Origin: a bacterium
Lineage (GTDB): Bacteria > Eisenbacteria > RBG-16-71-46 > CAIMUX01
Length of the DNA stretch: 64,000 bases
Reading direction: 5' to 3'
Assembly (NCBI GenBank): GCA_030431975.1
Contig: JAUIHP010000005.1
Coordinates: forward strand, 124,001-188,000
The notes under the pieces: generated by a model
What the model was told of the DNA's origin: nothing
The model's database searches: none
What the model saw: only the letters and a program-made list of their open reading frames with translations
Shown: piece by piece, positions 1 to 8,978 of the stretch
Numbering within the stretch: the first letter of the stretch is position 1
How the letters are laid out: the number at the start of each line of letters is the position of its first letter
Made by a program: the position numbers and the translations under genes

Positions 1-6
1 AAACAG

Positions 7-1278
7 CTACGGAAGAATGGCGTCCAGCTCAGCGGCCAGCCGACCCGTTAGGCTCCTCCGCTCGTACCCGTCGATCGACTCACGAGTCGCACCCGTAGCA
101 TCGTCGGCGAGAACTCGCTCCAACCCTTCCGCTACCGTCTCGGGCTTCTCTGGATCCGCGACCCACCCCGCATCCAGCGCCCGGATCTGTTCCGCGGCCG
201 CACCATCAGGCGGCACGACCGCCAGGATCGGACGACCGGACCTCAGATACTCGAAGACCTTCCCTGGAAGAATGAGGGAACCGCGATCTGAGTTCTGCTC
301 CAGCAGCAACAAGACTCGTGCGCCGAGCAGCGCCGCCACCGACTCGGAGTGCGGACAGCTAGCCTCGAATCGAATGACATCCGCGAGCCCAAAGTCTGCG
401 ACGGCCTGCGCATGCTCATCGTAGTGGCCGCCCATGAACAACGTCCTTGCTTGCGGCAGCCCATTCGGATTTCGCTCCAGAAACAAACGCAAACCCTGAA
501 GGTAAGCGTTCAGCGGTCGCTCCGGGTTGAGCTGTCCCGCATGAAGCACGGGACAGTCCGCACGGTGATTCGCCGACGCCGGCACGTCCGCGAAGTCACT
601 TTCGTCGAATCCATTCGTGATGACCCGAAGCCGGTCTGCAGAAACCTGCGGCACCAACCGCTGAAAGTCGACTTTCGTCGCTTCCGACGTGACGACGATG
701 CGGTCCGCTTCGGTGAGGACCCGAGTCTCGAGATGCCGATGCAGCTTGTGGTGAGCCCCGGTCGGAGGTGCGTAGGACATTCGCCGCGTCCACGGATCCC
801 TAAAGTCCGCGAGCCACGGCAGTCCCTTTCGCCTGAGTCCGCGCCCAAGCAGATGCGCGCTGTCGGGAGAGGATGTCGTGATGACGGCGTCGAACTTCGT
901 CTCGCGCATCATGTCGTCCAAGACACGACGGGCAGGGATCACCCAACCGATGTACGCGTCGGGGACGAGAAGCGAACGAGCCACGGAACGCAACCAGCGA
1001 GTCTTCCGCGCCGAACGTCGCGTGCTCTTTCCGCCGCCTCCCAGGAAACGGGATCCCCAGTGCGGTGCGCGAACGACCTGGATTCCGGACGCTTCGCGGG
1101 CGAGCGTTTCATCCTGCAGCCAGTAGCCGGCCGGTCCGGTAAGTACGGTCGGTTCCCAACCGAACTCCGGCAGGTAGCGGGCGAACTTGAGCGTCCGCTG
1201 CACACCGGCGCCGCCATGCGGCGGAAAGAAATACGCGATGTAGAGAACGCGTTTGACGGATCCCGTGGCGTCGGTCAT
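7..1278 (-). CDS. GT4-like glycosyltransferase
   Basis: This 423-residue protein is a GT-B fold glycosyltransferase of the GT4 type. It probably transfers a sugar from a nucleotide donor to a lipid-linked or surface glycan on the cytoplasmic face of the membrane. The N-terminus has the glycine-rich acceptor-side motif of the family (YFFPPHGGAGVQR, about residues 16-28). The C-terminal half carries the donor-side segment FEYLRSGRPILAVV (about 340-355). The start is ATG at 1278; no clear Shine-Dalgarno lies ahead of it. It is the last visible gene of a minus-strand run with the propeller protein (stop at 1330), the fused GT2 and the Dol-P-Man-like synthase. The linkage made and the sugar used cannot be told from sequence. 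Family assignment is secure; the exact role is not. Confidence 0.85.
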   Translation of the reverse strand: MTDATGSVKRVLYIAYFFPPHGGAGVQRTLKFARYLPEFGWEPTVLTGPAGYWLQDETLAREASGIQVVRAPHWGSRFLGGGGKSTRRSARKTRWLRSVARSLLVPDAYIGWVIPARRVLDDMMRETKFDAVITTSSPDSAHLLGRGLRRKGLPWLADFRDPWTRRMSYAPPTGAHHKLHRHLETRVLTEADRIVVTSEATKVDFQRLVPQVSADRLRVITNGFDESDFADVPASANHRADCPVLHAGQLNPERPLNAYLQGLRLFLERNPNGLPQARTLFMGGHYDEHAQAVADFGLADVIRFEASCPHSESVAALLGARVLLLLEQNSDRGSLILPGKVFEYLRSGRPILAVVPPDGAAAEQIRALDAGWVADPEKPETVAEGLERVLADDATGATRESIDGYERRSLTGRLAAELDAILP

Positions 1279-1329
1279 CCGGGCAAACTCGTCACCGCCG
1301 TCGCGTCTGCCCCTCGCGTATCGCCGGGA

Positions 1330-3672
1330 CTAGCGACAGTCGCCATCGACGATCGCGACCCCGACGGACTCGGAGTCTTTCGGGCCAACCAACCGGACGA
1401 TGTAGAGGCCGACCGCGACGGATTCACCATCCTTGCGCCCGTCCCAAATGACGTCGCCCGGACTCACGTCGTCGAACTCCGCCATGATCGATCCGTCGAG
1501 ATCGAGGACCGTGCCCGAAACGCGGCCACCCGCCCCGAGGACGCGAAGACCGTCCGTGCACCCCATCACATACGGATTTGGGTAGATCCCGAGCGAAGCG
1601 GCGTCGTCGTCAGTCGACCCGGCGAAGGGTCGGAAGCTGGCAAGACCGCGTGAGGTTCCACACCATACGGTCAGACCGTCATTCGACACGGCCAAGGCAT
1701 TGACGTTCGGATTGGGAAGAAGTGGGGACTGATAGTTGGTGAAGAGAAATCCGGCTTCGTTCTCCGGATTGGGAACGAGACGGGTGATCCCGGTATCGCG
1801 CGAAGCCACCCAGGCCCCACCGTCCGGAGTGGTGACCAACGCCGTGATTTCAGCGGCGGGAACCCGATCGAAACGAGGTCCATAGCTCTGGATGCTTCCC
1901 CGGTCATAGAGCGAGAGTCCACTCGTCGTCCCGATCCAGACCCGCCCCATGGAATCGATCTCGAGCCTGCGAACCGCATCCCCAATGATGCGCTGTCCCT
2001 CCGGAGCCGTCGAACTCAGTTCCAGGAAGCTGTCATCGGAACCCTCTCCGTCCCCCTCGGGAATACCGTTTCGTCCGAAGTTCCAACGAACCACCCCGTC
2101 CCGGAACGTTCCGATCCACGCCACATTCCCCTGCAGCCGAATCGCGGGGATCTGGTTGCTGGTCAACGGCAGGTTCTCGCGGTCAAACAGATCGAAGTCC
2201 CCGGTTACAGGATCGACTCGATAGATCCCCTTCGAACGCGACTCGTTACCGTGGTTGGTCGTCGCCCAGATGAACCCGTTGTCATCCCGGTCCATGTCCC
2301 AAATTTCCTGGATCTCCGGAAAGTTGTCGAAGTTTCCCTGGGCATCGACCCGCTCGAGCAGACAGATCGGCGCATCCGCGCTGCAACAGCAGTGCGCGAG
2401 ATAGAACTCGTCATCGACCTCGAGGATGTTCCACGTCCACGCCCGAAGTGCATCATTCTTCCCGCCGTTGAGAATCGACCAGTTCTCTCCATCAAAGCTG
2501 CCGACCAGGGGAGTGCGGCCGCCTTGTGCCGTGGAGAACCAAACATTGTCGTCCGCGTCGACATGGACGCTGCGGTAAAAAGCCCGATCGGACGGTCCCG
2601 CAAGGCGCTGCTGCGTCCAACCGACCCCGGCTTGTGCGTACCAGTAGCCATCGTCGGTTTCGCTGGGGTCCGTCGCTCCGGCTACGGGTCCAACGCCGTT
2701 GCCTTCTCCGGACTCCTCGACCGGAACGTTGACGACACACGTCGCAGGGAAAACTCGATCTCCCACCCGCTCCCAACCGTTGGACCGTGTCCGTCGGAAG
2801 ACCCCGCCCTCGGCCCCCGTCGCCGTGAGGACAGCGCCCCCATCGGACAACGATGAAACAGAGAGAGAACTCGGCAACCCTTCCGAGTCGTCGGACCAAC
2901 TTCCGTCGGCAAAAACGAAAACGCGATTCCCGCCGGCCGCCCGAGTATCTCCGGATGAATGGCCAAGATGTTCGATCACGATCTCCGTCGGTGGATTCCG
3001 CTCTGACCAGGATCCATCCGCCGCCTGAACAACGACGCCGCCCGCCGTGGCCAGCCACACCTCGTCGGCACTCGAGTCGTAGGCGATGTCAAGGATGTCG
3101 TAGCTGGGTAGGTTGCAAATATCGACGCCTTCCTGACAGACGAACCGGAGGTCACCCTCGACGAACACGGAGTATCCCTGCGTCGTCGCGACGAGTAGGA
3201 CCTCTTCGTCTTCGGAGTTGCGCGCAAAGCGGAGGTTTCGGATGTCGTCCCCAGCGATCGGCTCGAGGAGACTTGTGAACGGAAACCACGTTTCCTCTTC
3301 GGGATTGAAAATGCTGATTCCGGCGCCTTCCGTACCGAACCAGACGTTTCCGGCGCGATCCACGTCGACGCAACTGAGAGAGTCGCTCAGCACCCCCAAC
3401 GGCTCGCGGTTCCACTGCTGGAAGTTGTCACCAAGGCGGACGACTCCGCCGGACGTCGCGGCATAGATGTCACCGCCGGAGACGGCCATGTCCCGCACGT
3501 CGTTCGCGTACAGATAGATCTGCCACTGTCCGTCATCCTGCGCGGACACCGGGTCCGCTAAGCGCAAGACGGAAACAAGCGAAACGATAAAGCAGAACAG
3601 AAGAGTCGAAACGAACCGCCGGGGAGAGAGCCGGAAGTCCGAGAGAAGTCGGGTCGTAAGGACGAAGCTCAA
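1330..3672 (-). CDS. Secreted beta-propeller protein with FlgD-like C-terminus
   Basis: This 780-residue exported protein has a hydrophobic signal segment ending near PVSA (about residue 44). It then has about eight blades with the two-component-regulator propeller signature, for example VWFGTEGAGISIF, AWIGTFRDGVVRW and VWIGTTSGLSLYD. The last 90 residues start with an NPYV motif and end in WDGRKDGESVAVGLYIVRL, the layout of FlgD-like or sorting-type C-terminal domains of FCB-related bacteria. No kinase, GGDEF or other signalling domain follows the propeller. It is therefore more likely a surface or periplasmic binding protein than a sensor kinase. Its ATG overlaps the stop of the upstream GT2 fusion by four bases (ATGA), so the two are translationally coupled. 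A possible role is assembly or monitoring of the glycan made by the neighbours; this is inference. Confidence 0.8.
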   Translation of the reverse strand: MSFVLTTRLLSDFRLSPRRFVSTLLFCFIVSLVSVLRLADPVSAQDDGQWQIYLYANDVRDMAVSGGDIYAATSGGVVRLGDNFQQWNREPLGVLSDSLSCVDVDRAGNVWFGTEGAGISIFNPEEETWFPFTSLLEPIAGDDIRNLRFARNSEDEEVLLVATTQGYSVFVEGDLRFVCQEGVDICNLPSYDILDIAYDSSADEVWLATAGGVVVQAADGSWSERNPPTEIVIEHLGHSSGDTRAAGGNRVFVFADGSWSDDSEGLPSSLSVSSLSDGGAVLTATGAEGGVFRRTRSNGWERVGDRVFPATCVVNVPVEESGEGNGVGPVAGATDPSETDDGYWYAQAGVGWTQQRLAGPSDRAFYRSVHVDADDNVWFSTAQGGRTPLVGSFDGENWSILNGGKNDALRAWTWNILEVDDEFYLAHCCCSADAPICLLERVDAQGNFDNFPEIQEIWDMDRDDNGFIWATTNHGNESRSKGIYRVDPVTGDFDLFDRENLPLTSNQIPAIRLQGNVAWIGTFRDGVVRWNFGRNGIPEGDGEGSDDSFLELSSTAPEGQRIIGDAVRRLEIDSMGRVWIGTTSGLSLYDRGSIQSYGPRFDRVPAAEITALVTTPDGGAWVASRDTGITRLVPNPENEAGFLFTNYQSPLLPNPNVNALAVSNDGLTVWCGTSRGLASFRPFAGSTDDDAASLGIYPNPYVMGCTDGLRVLGAGGRVSGTVLDLDGSIMAEFDDVSPGDVIWDGRKDGESVAVGLYIVRLVGPKDSESVGVAIVDGDCR

Positions 3673-5858
3673 GATCCACCTCCCGAGACCGGCCCCTGAC
3701 CGCGCAACGCCCGGAAGAGAATCCTCGCGTCACTCGCTCCGGACCAGTCTTGTGGATACCTTTGATTCCAATCGTGAATGTCACGCAGATCCGGGGCTCC
3801 CAGCCAGGGGCCAAGCACTCCGGGTTGTGCCGCCGGAGGGGCGGCGCGGTAGCCTTCGTCCAGTTGCTCCCACTCCTCTTCGGTGTACGGATAGATACCG
3901 ACCCAGCTCAGTTGGCCGGCGAAAATGTGTCCCCACGAAGGATAGTAACGCATGAGGGCGGACCCGGGTCCAGTCTGAGGCAAAGCGGCCAGATAGAGGT
4001 TCAGCGGCTGACCGGCACGTCCGCGCAGCTTGGCACTTTCCAGGACAGGGCGCCCTCGCAGCCGGCGCCCCAGAGCCCAGACCAGGAACGGAATCGCCCC
4101 GATCACTGCGTAGGCCAGAGCTCCCACCATATCCAACGCTCGCTTCGCCGGATCGGCCACGGCGGCTTGGCTCGCCCCGCTCAAGCGAATCGCCGGGATT
4201 CCGAGAAAGGCTTCGAGTTCGCCGCGAGCCGGAAGGACGTTGCGGATCCGTGGGACGACCCGAACCGGAACACCATCGCCGTGAAGTCCTGCGACAACGG
4301 CAGGCAGATCGATTCCCGAGCCCGACACGGAACCGGAGCCCGACGCGGAGCCGGATCCGGAGCCCGAGCCCGAGTCTGAGCCCGACCCGACATCGGCCCC
4401 TGCGTTGGACACAGCACCACTCTCCTCGAAGACCAAAACCTCACGCACCCGCTCGGCACGCAGCGCTCGCAACAGCGCTTGCGGCGTCTGCTCCTTCTGG
4501 GCTTCCAGAGGAACCGGAACCGGTTCCATTCCGAAGCGACCGTAGCGTTCAAACCGCGACATCACCTCAGCAACGTGGGCCTCCGAACCGAGAATGCCGA
4601 CACGGAGCAAACCGACGTCCCGTTCCTTGACCGAATCGATGGCGCGGGCCAGAAGCACACGACCCAACGTCACGAGAATGGCCGCCAAGGGCAGGAAGAG
4701 GATGACAACGACGCGCGAGAACGACCGGGCCGAGATCAGAAACGTCGAAATCATCATGAGCACCGACGTCCAGGCCAGGGCCCGCAGAACGGGAAAGAAA
4801 TTATCGAGAAACGCCGTGGGAAACCGCCGGCGGTAGTGACCAAGACCGAGAAACGTTCCCAATGCGGCGACGACGCTGAACCCGAGAAAGCGGGAGTACC
4901 GTTCCAGCGAAAAGAGCGGCTTGACCAGGATGTCCGCAGCCAACTTTCTGGCCTGGTAGGCGATCAGAAACGCAAGGACGACGGCAACGAGATCGACAGT
5001 GAAGAACGCCACCTTGCGGAAGAAACCCGAACGCCGTTTGAACCAGTAAAGGATGAACGACCACTTCTCGTAGAAGCGAACGGTCGAGGCCAGATGCAGA
5101 AAGAGTCCGCGACTCGGCTTCCATCCGGCGCTCGAGCGTTGGTAGTGATGGATCATGCGAGAGGCGGGGTGATAGACCACCTTCCAGCCTCTTTGGTGCA
5201 TGCGGTAACACCAGTCGACGTCTTCGAAGTAGAGAAAGAAGCGTTCGTCCATCGCTCCGACGTCCCGAATCGCTTCGCCACGGACAAGTAGCGCACCCCC
5301 AATCGCCCAGTCCACGACCCGAGTGTCCTCGTGATCCCAATCGAGCATGAGATGGTCGCGAATGATGCGCGAGTCCGGAAAGATCTTACCGAGAAACGTT
5401 CGGCGCAAAAGAAAGATGGGAAGGCTGTAAAACGTCCGACAGGAATCCTGCAGCGTCCCGTCCGCATAGTGCAGCCGCGGCGCGACGATTCCGCAGTCCG
5501 GGTTCTCGTCCAGATACTCGACCAGCGCTTCGATCGATCCTTCAGAGACTTCGACATCCGGATTCAGATTGAGAACATGGCGCCCGTCCGATTCCGCAAT
5601 GCTCTGATTGAGGGCGCGGGCCAGGCCAAGATTCTGGACGTTCTTTCGATACTTGAGCGGAGCGACACCACGGGCCGCCCATGCCTCTGCCACCCTCTCC
5701 GACCGGTCGTCTTCTGGAGCGTTGTCCTCGATAAAGACTTCGTACGAGAGTTTCGGCGCGACGCGAGCCAATGCGTCCAGGGCCCGCTCCAGAAAGTCCG
5801 GTGTGCGGTAGACGACGAAGACGATGGAAACGTCGAACGAACTCACAGAGTCGTGCAC
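3669..5858 (-). CDS. GT2 fused to a degenerate polyprenyl glycosylphosphotransferase
   Basis: The protein has 729 residues. Residues 1 to about 260 are a rhamnosyltransferase-type GT2 domain with NLNPDVEVS as the DXD-like region and FLYFEDVDWCYR as the acceptor-side motif. Residues about 285-400 hold four hydrophobic segments like the N-terminal membrane part of WcaJ/WbaP enzymes. A nucleotide-binding-like segment (VGILGSEAHV) follows. Then comes a Gly-Ser linker of about 30 residues near 4313-4400. The C-terminal part starts AKRALDMVGALAYAVIGAIP, the usual opening of bacterial sugar transferases. It then keeps only a poor match: the Lys-Phe-Arg-Ser-Met core is replaced by LNLYLAAL. Catalysis of sugar-1-phosphate transfer is therefore doubtful. 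The start is GTG at 5858. It sits between the Dol-P-Man-like synthase (32-bp gap) and the propeller gene (4-bp overlap). Confidence 0.75.
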   Translation of the reverse strand: MHDSVSSFDVSIVFVVYRTPDFLERALDALARVAPKLSYEVFIEDNAPEDDRSERVAEAWAARGVAPLKYRKNVQNLGLARALNQSIAESDGRHVLNLNPDVEVSEGSIEALVEYLDENPDCGIVAPRLHYADGTLQDSCRTFYSLPIFLLRRTFLGKIFPDSRIIRDHLMLDWDHEDTRVVDWAIGGALLVRGEAIRDVGAMDERFFLYFEDVDWCYRMHQRGWKVVYHPASRMIHHYQRSSAGWKPSRGLFLHLASTVRFYEKWSFILYWFKRRSGFFRKVAFFTVDLVAVVLAFLIAYQARKLAADILVKPLFSLERYSRFLGFSVVAALGTFLGLGHYRRRFPTAFLDNFFPVLRALAWTSVLMMISTFLISARSFSRVVVILFLPLAAILVTLGRVLLARAIDSVKERDVGLLRVGILGSEAHVAEVMSRFERYGRFGMEPVPVPLEAQKEQTPQALLRALRAERVREVLVFEESGAVSNAGADVGSGSDSGSGSGSGSASGSGSVSGSGIDLPAVVAGLHGDGVPVRVVPRIRNVLPARGELEAFLGIPAIRLSGASQAAVADPAKRALDMVGALAYAVIGAIPFLVWALGRRLRGRPVLESAKLRGRAGQPLNLYLAALPQTGPGSALMRYYPSWGHIFAGQLSWVGIYPYTEEEWEQLDEGYRAAPPAAQPGVLGPWLGAPDLRDIHDWNQRYPQDWSGASDARILFRALRGQGPVSGGGS

Positions 5859-5890
5859 CTGTTCCGGTGTGGCCTCACATGCCAGACCAC

Positions 5891-6769
5891 CTAACGAGCG
5901 TCCCCGTGATCCTGCAGCTCCGGACGCACATCATCCGGGCCGGCCATGCGAGCACTGAAGTTTCCGTGCGCCTGCCGCAACGAGCGGACAGCCTCCTGAT
6001 ACTCCGGATCGCGCGGAGCCGAACCGCCGCGGGCCAACGGACCGGTCTGCTCGGGACGGCCAAAGACACGGGACAGGGCGAGCCGCCAGACCATCCAGAT
6101 GGCTTCCCAAATAATCTTCCGACTCATCTTGGAGATTCCGACCCGACGATCGGCGAAGACGATCGGGATCTCGCGCACTCGAAAGCCGCGTCGGCGCAGT
6201 TGGAAGGTCATCTCGACTTGGAACGAGTATCCGTCCGACCGAATCGAACCCAGGTCGATCGCCTCCAAAGCTTCCCGCCGGAACGCTTTGAAACCTCCCG
6301 TCGCATCCATCAGCGGCAACCCTGTCATCAGTCGCACGTACGCGTTGGCGCCGTAGCTCAGGATCAACCGCTTGAGCGGCCAGTTCACGACGGTCACGCC
6401 GTGCAGGTAGCGGGAACCCAGGACGATATCGTTGTCGCCGATCACGTCGACGAACCCGGGCAAGGCTGAAGGATCGTGGGAGAAGTCGGCGTCCATCTCG
6501 AAGATGACGTCGTAGCCTTTCTCCAAAGCCCAACGAAATCCGGCGATGTACGCCGAACCCAGTCCCATCTTGCCCGGACGCTCCAACAGGTGAATGCGGT
6601 CGGTCGACTCGGCCATCTTCCGAACCGCGTCTGCGGTCCCGTCCGGCGAGTTGTCGTCGACGACCAAAACCTCGAACCCGTGAGGTAGAGCCAGAATCCG
6701 GGGCACGATGGCCTGGATGTTGTCGACCTCGTTGTAGGTCGGCATGACGATGAGGAAGCGGAGTGTCAT
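5891..6769 (-). CDS. Polyprenol monophosphomannose synthase-like GT2
   Basis: This 292-residue protein has a GT-A catalytic domain nearly identical in layout to dolichol/polyprenol-phosphate mannosyltransferases. It shows VMPTYNEVDNI at the N-terminus, VVDDNSPDGTADAV, and FEMDADFSHDP with the metal-binding DAD. It likely moves a hexose from GDP- or UDP-sugar to polyprenyl phosphate on the inner face of the cytoplasmic membrane. No C-terminal membrane segments are present, so it is the soluble or peripheral form. A longer reading frame exists, but the ATG at 6769 has AGGAG just upstream and starts exactly at the family's conserved MTLRFLIVMPTYNE. It is the first gene of the minus-strand glycan block. 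The product could feed the DUF2723 protein near 17.6-20.3 kb. Confidence 0.88.
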   Translation of the reverse strand: MTLRFLIVMPTYNEVDNIQAIVPRILALPHGFEVLVVDDNSPDGTADAVRKMAESTDRIHLLERPGKMGLGSAYIAGFRWALEKGYDVIFEMDADFSHDPSALPGFVDVIGDNDIVLGSRYLHGVTVVNWPLKRLILSYGANAYVRLMTGLPLMDATGGFKAFRREALEAIDLGSIRSDGYSFQVEMTFQLRRRGFRVREIPIVFADRRVGISKMSRKIIWEAIWMVWRLALSRVFGRPEQTGPLARGGSAPRDPEYQEAVRSLRQAHGNFSARMAGPDDVRPELQDHGDAR

Positions 6770-6995
6770 CGATCTCCTGTGTGGGGCCGCTCTCACTAAC
6801 CCGAATCGGCCGAAAAGGATCCAGCCTATGAGGGCCTAGCCAACGAAGATAACCCGCCCCCGCGCGGATGGAAAGGCGAGGCCGGGAAATGCCTCGGCGG
6901 GTGTATCCAAACGGGCGGATTCCGGCCCGTGCATTGGGAAGCCGATGGGAAGGAGCCAGGCATGAGGACAGGGGTCGCGATCGGGACCGGCGGAC

Positions 6996-7025
6996 TGCTA
7001 CTATCTTGGCAGTCTGTTGCCAATA
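6996..7025 (+). promoter_or_regulatory. Extended -10 promoter overlapped by an inverted-repeat operator
   Basis: TGC followed by TACTAT (6996-7004) forms an extended -10 element. Its start point falls near 7011, inside the inverted repeat TTGGCA-N6-TGCCAA (7008-7025). The ATG of the XRE regulator follows three bases after the repeat. No good -35 is visible. The layout fits autorepression by the regulator, which is inferred. Confidence 0.5.
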
Positions 7026-7027
7026 TC

Positions 7028-8095
7028 ATGTCAGACTCATCCATACACAGCCCGCACCCCGTTCGACAGGCCCGGAAGGCCCTCGGATGGTCCCAGGAAG
7101 AACTGGCCCGAAAGGCCAAGGTCTCCCGGGCAGCCGTCAGTGCCATCGAGCAGGGCCGGAGCGCTCCATCGGTCCAGGCCGCCCTGGATCTGGCGCGGGC
7201 GCTCGGCAAGACCGTCGAGGCCCTGTTTGGAACAGCGACAAGGGATCCGGCCCCCCAATGGGTGCGTCCGCCGTCTCTGGAAGTTCCCCGATTCTGGCAT
7301 GCGGAGATCGCGGGCCGAGTCCTCCGCTATCCGGTGGAAGCCACGAACGCCGGAGCGATCGCCCCGCACGGGGTCCAGGAGCCCGGCGCGAAGGCGCGCA
7401 CGAAGCTGCCCGGCGTCCCGGATCCTGAGCAGGTCCTCCTCGTCGCAAGCTGCGATCCTGCCGTCGGCCTCCTCGCGGAGGAGTACGCGCGTCAAACGTC
7501 CTTCCGGCTTATTCCTCTCGCACGTTCGAGTGGCCGCGCCCTTCGCATGCTCGAAGACGGTGAAGTGCACTTGGCCGGACTCCACTACAGTCACGCGTCG
7601 GATACCGATGGAAATCAGAACGCGGCGGCTGCTGAGTTGGGTTCTTCCTTCCACTTGCTGCGAATCGCCGAATGGGAAGCGGGGCTCGCCTTCACTCCGC
7701 GTCTTCGCCTGCGCTCGACGAGAAGCGCACTACGATCACATCTCAGTTGGATCGGACGGGAGGAGGGCTCCGGTGCCAGGGCCGGTTGGGACGAACTGTT
7801 TCCCGACATCGCGCCTCCCGAACGGATCGCATTCGACCATCGCGGTGTCGCGACCGCCATCCAGTCCGGGTGGGCTGAAGCTGGGATCTGTCTCCGTCTG
7901 GTCAGTGACGAAGCGGAGCTCGGATTTCTTCCGACGAGGACGGAGAGTTACGACCTCTGCGTGAGCGAACATCTGCGTGAGGATCCGCGTGTCCGCGCCC
8001 TGTTCGAAGTCGTTCGTTCGTTTCCGTACCGCCGACTTCTCGACACGCTGCCCGGCTTCGGGACGCAGTCGACCGGAGCCGAAATCCATTGCTGA
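7028..8095 (+). CDS. XRE-type regulator with periplasmic-binding-protein-like sensor domain
   Basis: This 355-residue transcription factor has an N-terminal helix-turn-helix (QARKALGWSQEELARKAKVS, about residues 13-32, then AVSAIEQGR). The rest resembles the PBP-like sensor found next to molybdate transporters: LLVASCDPAVGLLAEEY, GRALRMLEDGEVHLAGLHY and FDHRGVATAIQSGWAEAGI. In such families the C-terminal domain binds the transported oxyanion and controls DNA binding. A longer frame starts at 6929, but it would run over the promoter and operator. ATG 7028 lies at the normal N-terminus of the HTH. The stop overlaps the TTG start of modA, so regulator and transporter are coupled. Molybdate or tungstate as ligand is inferred from the neighbours. 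Confidence 0.82.
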   Translation: MSDSSIHSPHPVRQARKALGWSQEELARKAKVSRAAVSAIEQGRSAPSVQAALDLARALGKTVEALFGTATRDPAPQWVRPPSLEVPRFWHAEIAGRVLRYPVEATNAGAIAPHGVQEPGAKARTKLPGVPDPEQVLLVASCDPAVGLLAEEYARQTSFRLIPLARSSGRALRMLEDGEVHLAGLHYSHASDTDGNQNAAAAELGSSFHLLRIAEWEAGLAFTPRLRLRSTRSALRSHLSWIGREEGSGARAGWDELFPDIAPPERIAFDHRGVATAIQSGWAEAGICLRLVSDEAELGFLPTRTESYDLCVSEHLREDPRVRALFEVVRSFPYRRLLDTLPGFGTQSTGAEIHC

Positions 8096-8973
8096 ATCCT
8101 GGAAACACGGCCCCTGCACGAAAGAGCCGGGCCTTTGCATTCAACCTGGCGCTCATTGTTCTTTGCATCGCGGCGTGTTCGACTCCGTCAGACGAAACAA
8201 GACACGAAACCACCAAGGCTTCGGCCGAGCTTCCAATCGTGCAAAGAGACTCCGATGGATCCACCATCACCGTTCTGGCCGCCGCCAGCACGACGGAGGC
8301 CATGCGCGCTGTTTGTGATCTCTTCAAAGAGATTCACCAAACGCCGGTCCGGCTGAGCACCGGCTCCTCCAATGCCCTGGCCCAGCAGATTCTTTCCGGA
8401 GCTCCGGCGGATGTCTTCGTCTCGGCCAACCCGAAGTGGGTCGACGTTCTGAACGAAGAGGGAGACGTCCTTCGCTCGAAGCCGCTCCTCTCGAACCGGC
8501 TGGTTCTCATCACGCCTCGCGACAACCCGGCAAAGATCCAAGGGCCGGAGTGCCTCCCACGGAACGAAGTCCAACGCGTTGCGCTCGCCGGCCCGAACGT
8601 TCCGGCCGGTCGCTACGCCGAAGAGGCCTTGCGCAGCGTGGGACAGTGGCCCGCCCTGGAACGTGGCAGGAAAGTCGTTCGGGGTTCCAACGTCCGCATC
8701 GCGCTGGCCTACGTGGAAAGACAGGAGGCAGAAGCGGGAGTGGTGTACGAAACCGACGCTCGAAACGCGGACAACGTTCTTCCGGTGTTTCGATTCGACG
8801 CGAGTGACCACGAGCCGATCGTCTATCCCGTCGCTCTCCTCAATGGGTCTCGGGGCGAAGCGTTCTACCGGTTCCTCGACACTGACGCCGCTCGCGCCGT
8901 GTTTCTCGATCATGGTTTCTCCGAAGCTTCCGCATCGTCTCCCCCAGCCGAGACGGTGAGAACGGGACCGTAA
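8089..8973 (+). CDS. modA: Molybdate-binding lipoprotein ModA
   Basis: This 294-residue substrate-binding component of an ABC importer for molybdate (possibly tungstate) is anchored as a lipoprotein. The signal segment ends in the lipobox IAAC near residue 30. The mature part follows the ModA pattern: TITVLAAASTTEAM, STGSSNALAQQILSGAPADVFVS split over two stretches, FGVPTS-type hinge region replaced by VVRGSNVRIALAYVERQ, then EAGVVYETDA and IVYPVALL. The start is TTG at 8089, overlapping the regulator's stop. It sits directly upstream of the permease and ATPase genes. Specificity between molybdate and tungstate cannot be settled here. Confidence 0.9.
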   Translation: MLNPGNTAPARKSRAFAFNLALIVLCIAACSTPSDETRHETTKASAELPIVQRDSDGSTITVLAAASTTEAMRAVCDLFKEIHQTPVRLSTGSSNALAQQILSGAPADVFVSANPKWVDVLNEEGDVLRSKPLLSNRLVLITPRDNPAKIQGPECLPRNEVQRVALAGPNVPAGRYAEEALRSVGQWPALERGRKVVRGSNVRIALAYVERQEAEAGVVYETDARNADNVLPVFRFDASDHEPIVYPVALLNGSRGEAFYRFLDTDAARAVFLDHGFSEASASSPPAETVRTGP

Positions 8974-8978
8974 CGATC

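Noticed and set aside
349-1653. 434-codon plus-strand frame over the first two genes
   Set aside because: It is opposite to clear GT4 and propeller genes, with no recognisable motifs and an Arg-rich composition typical of a shadow frame.
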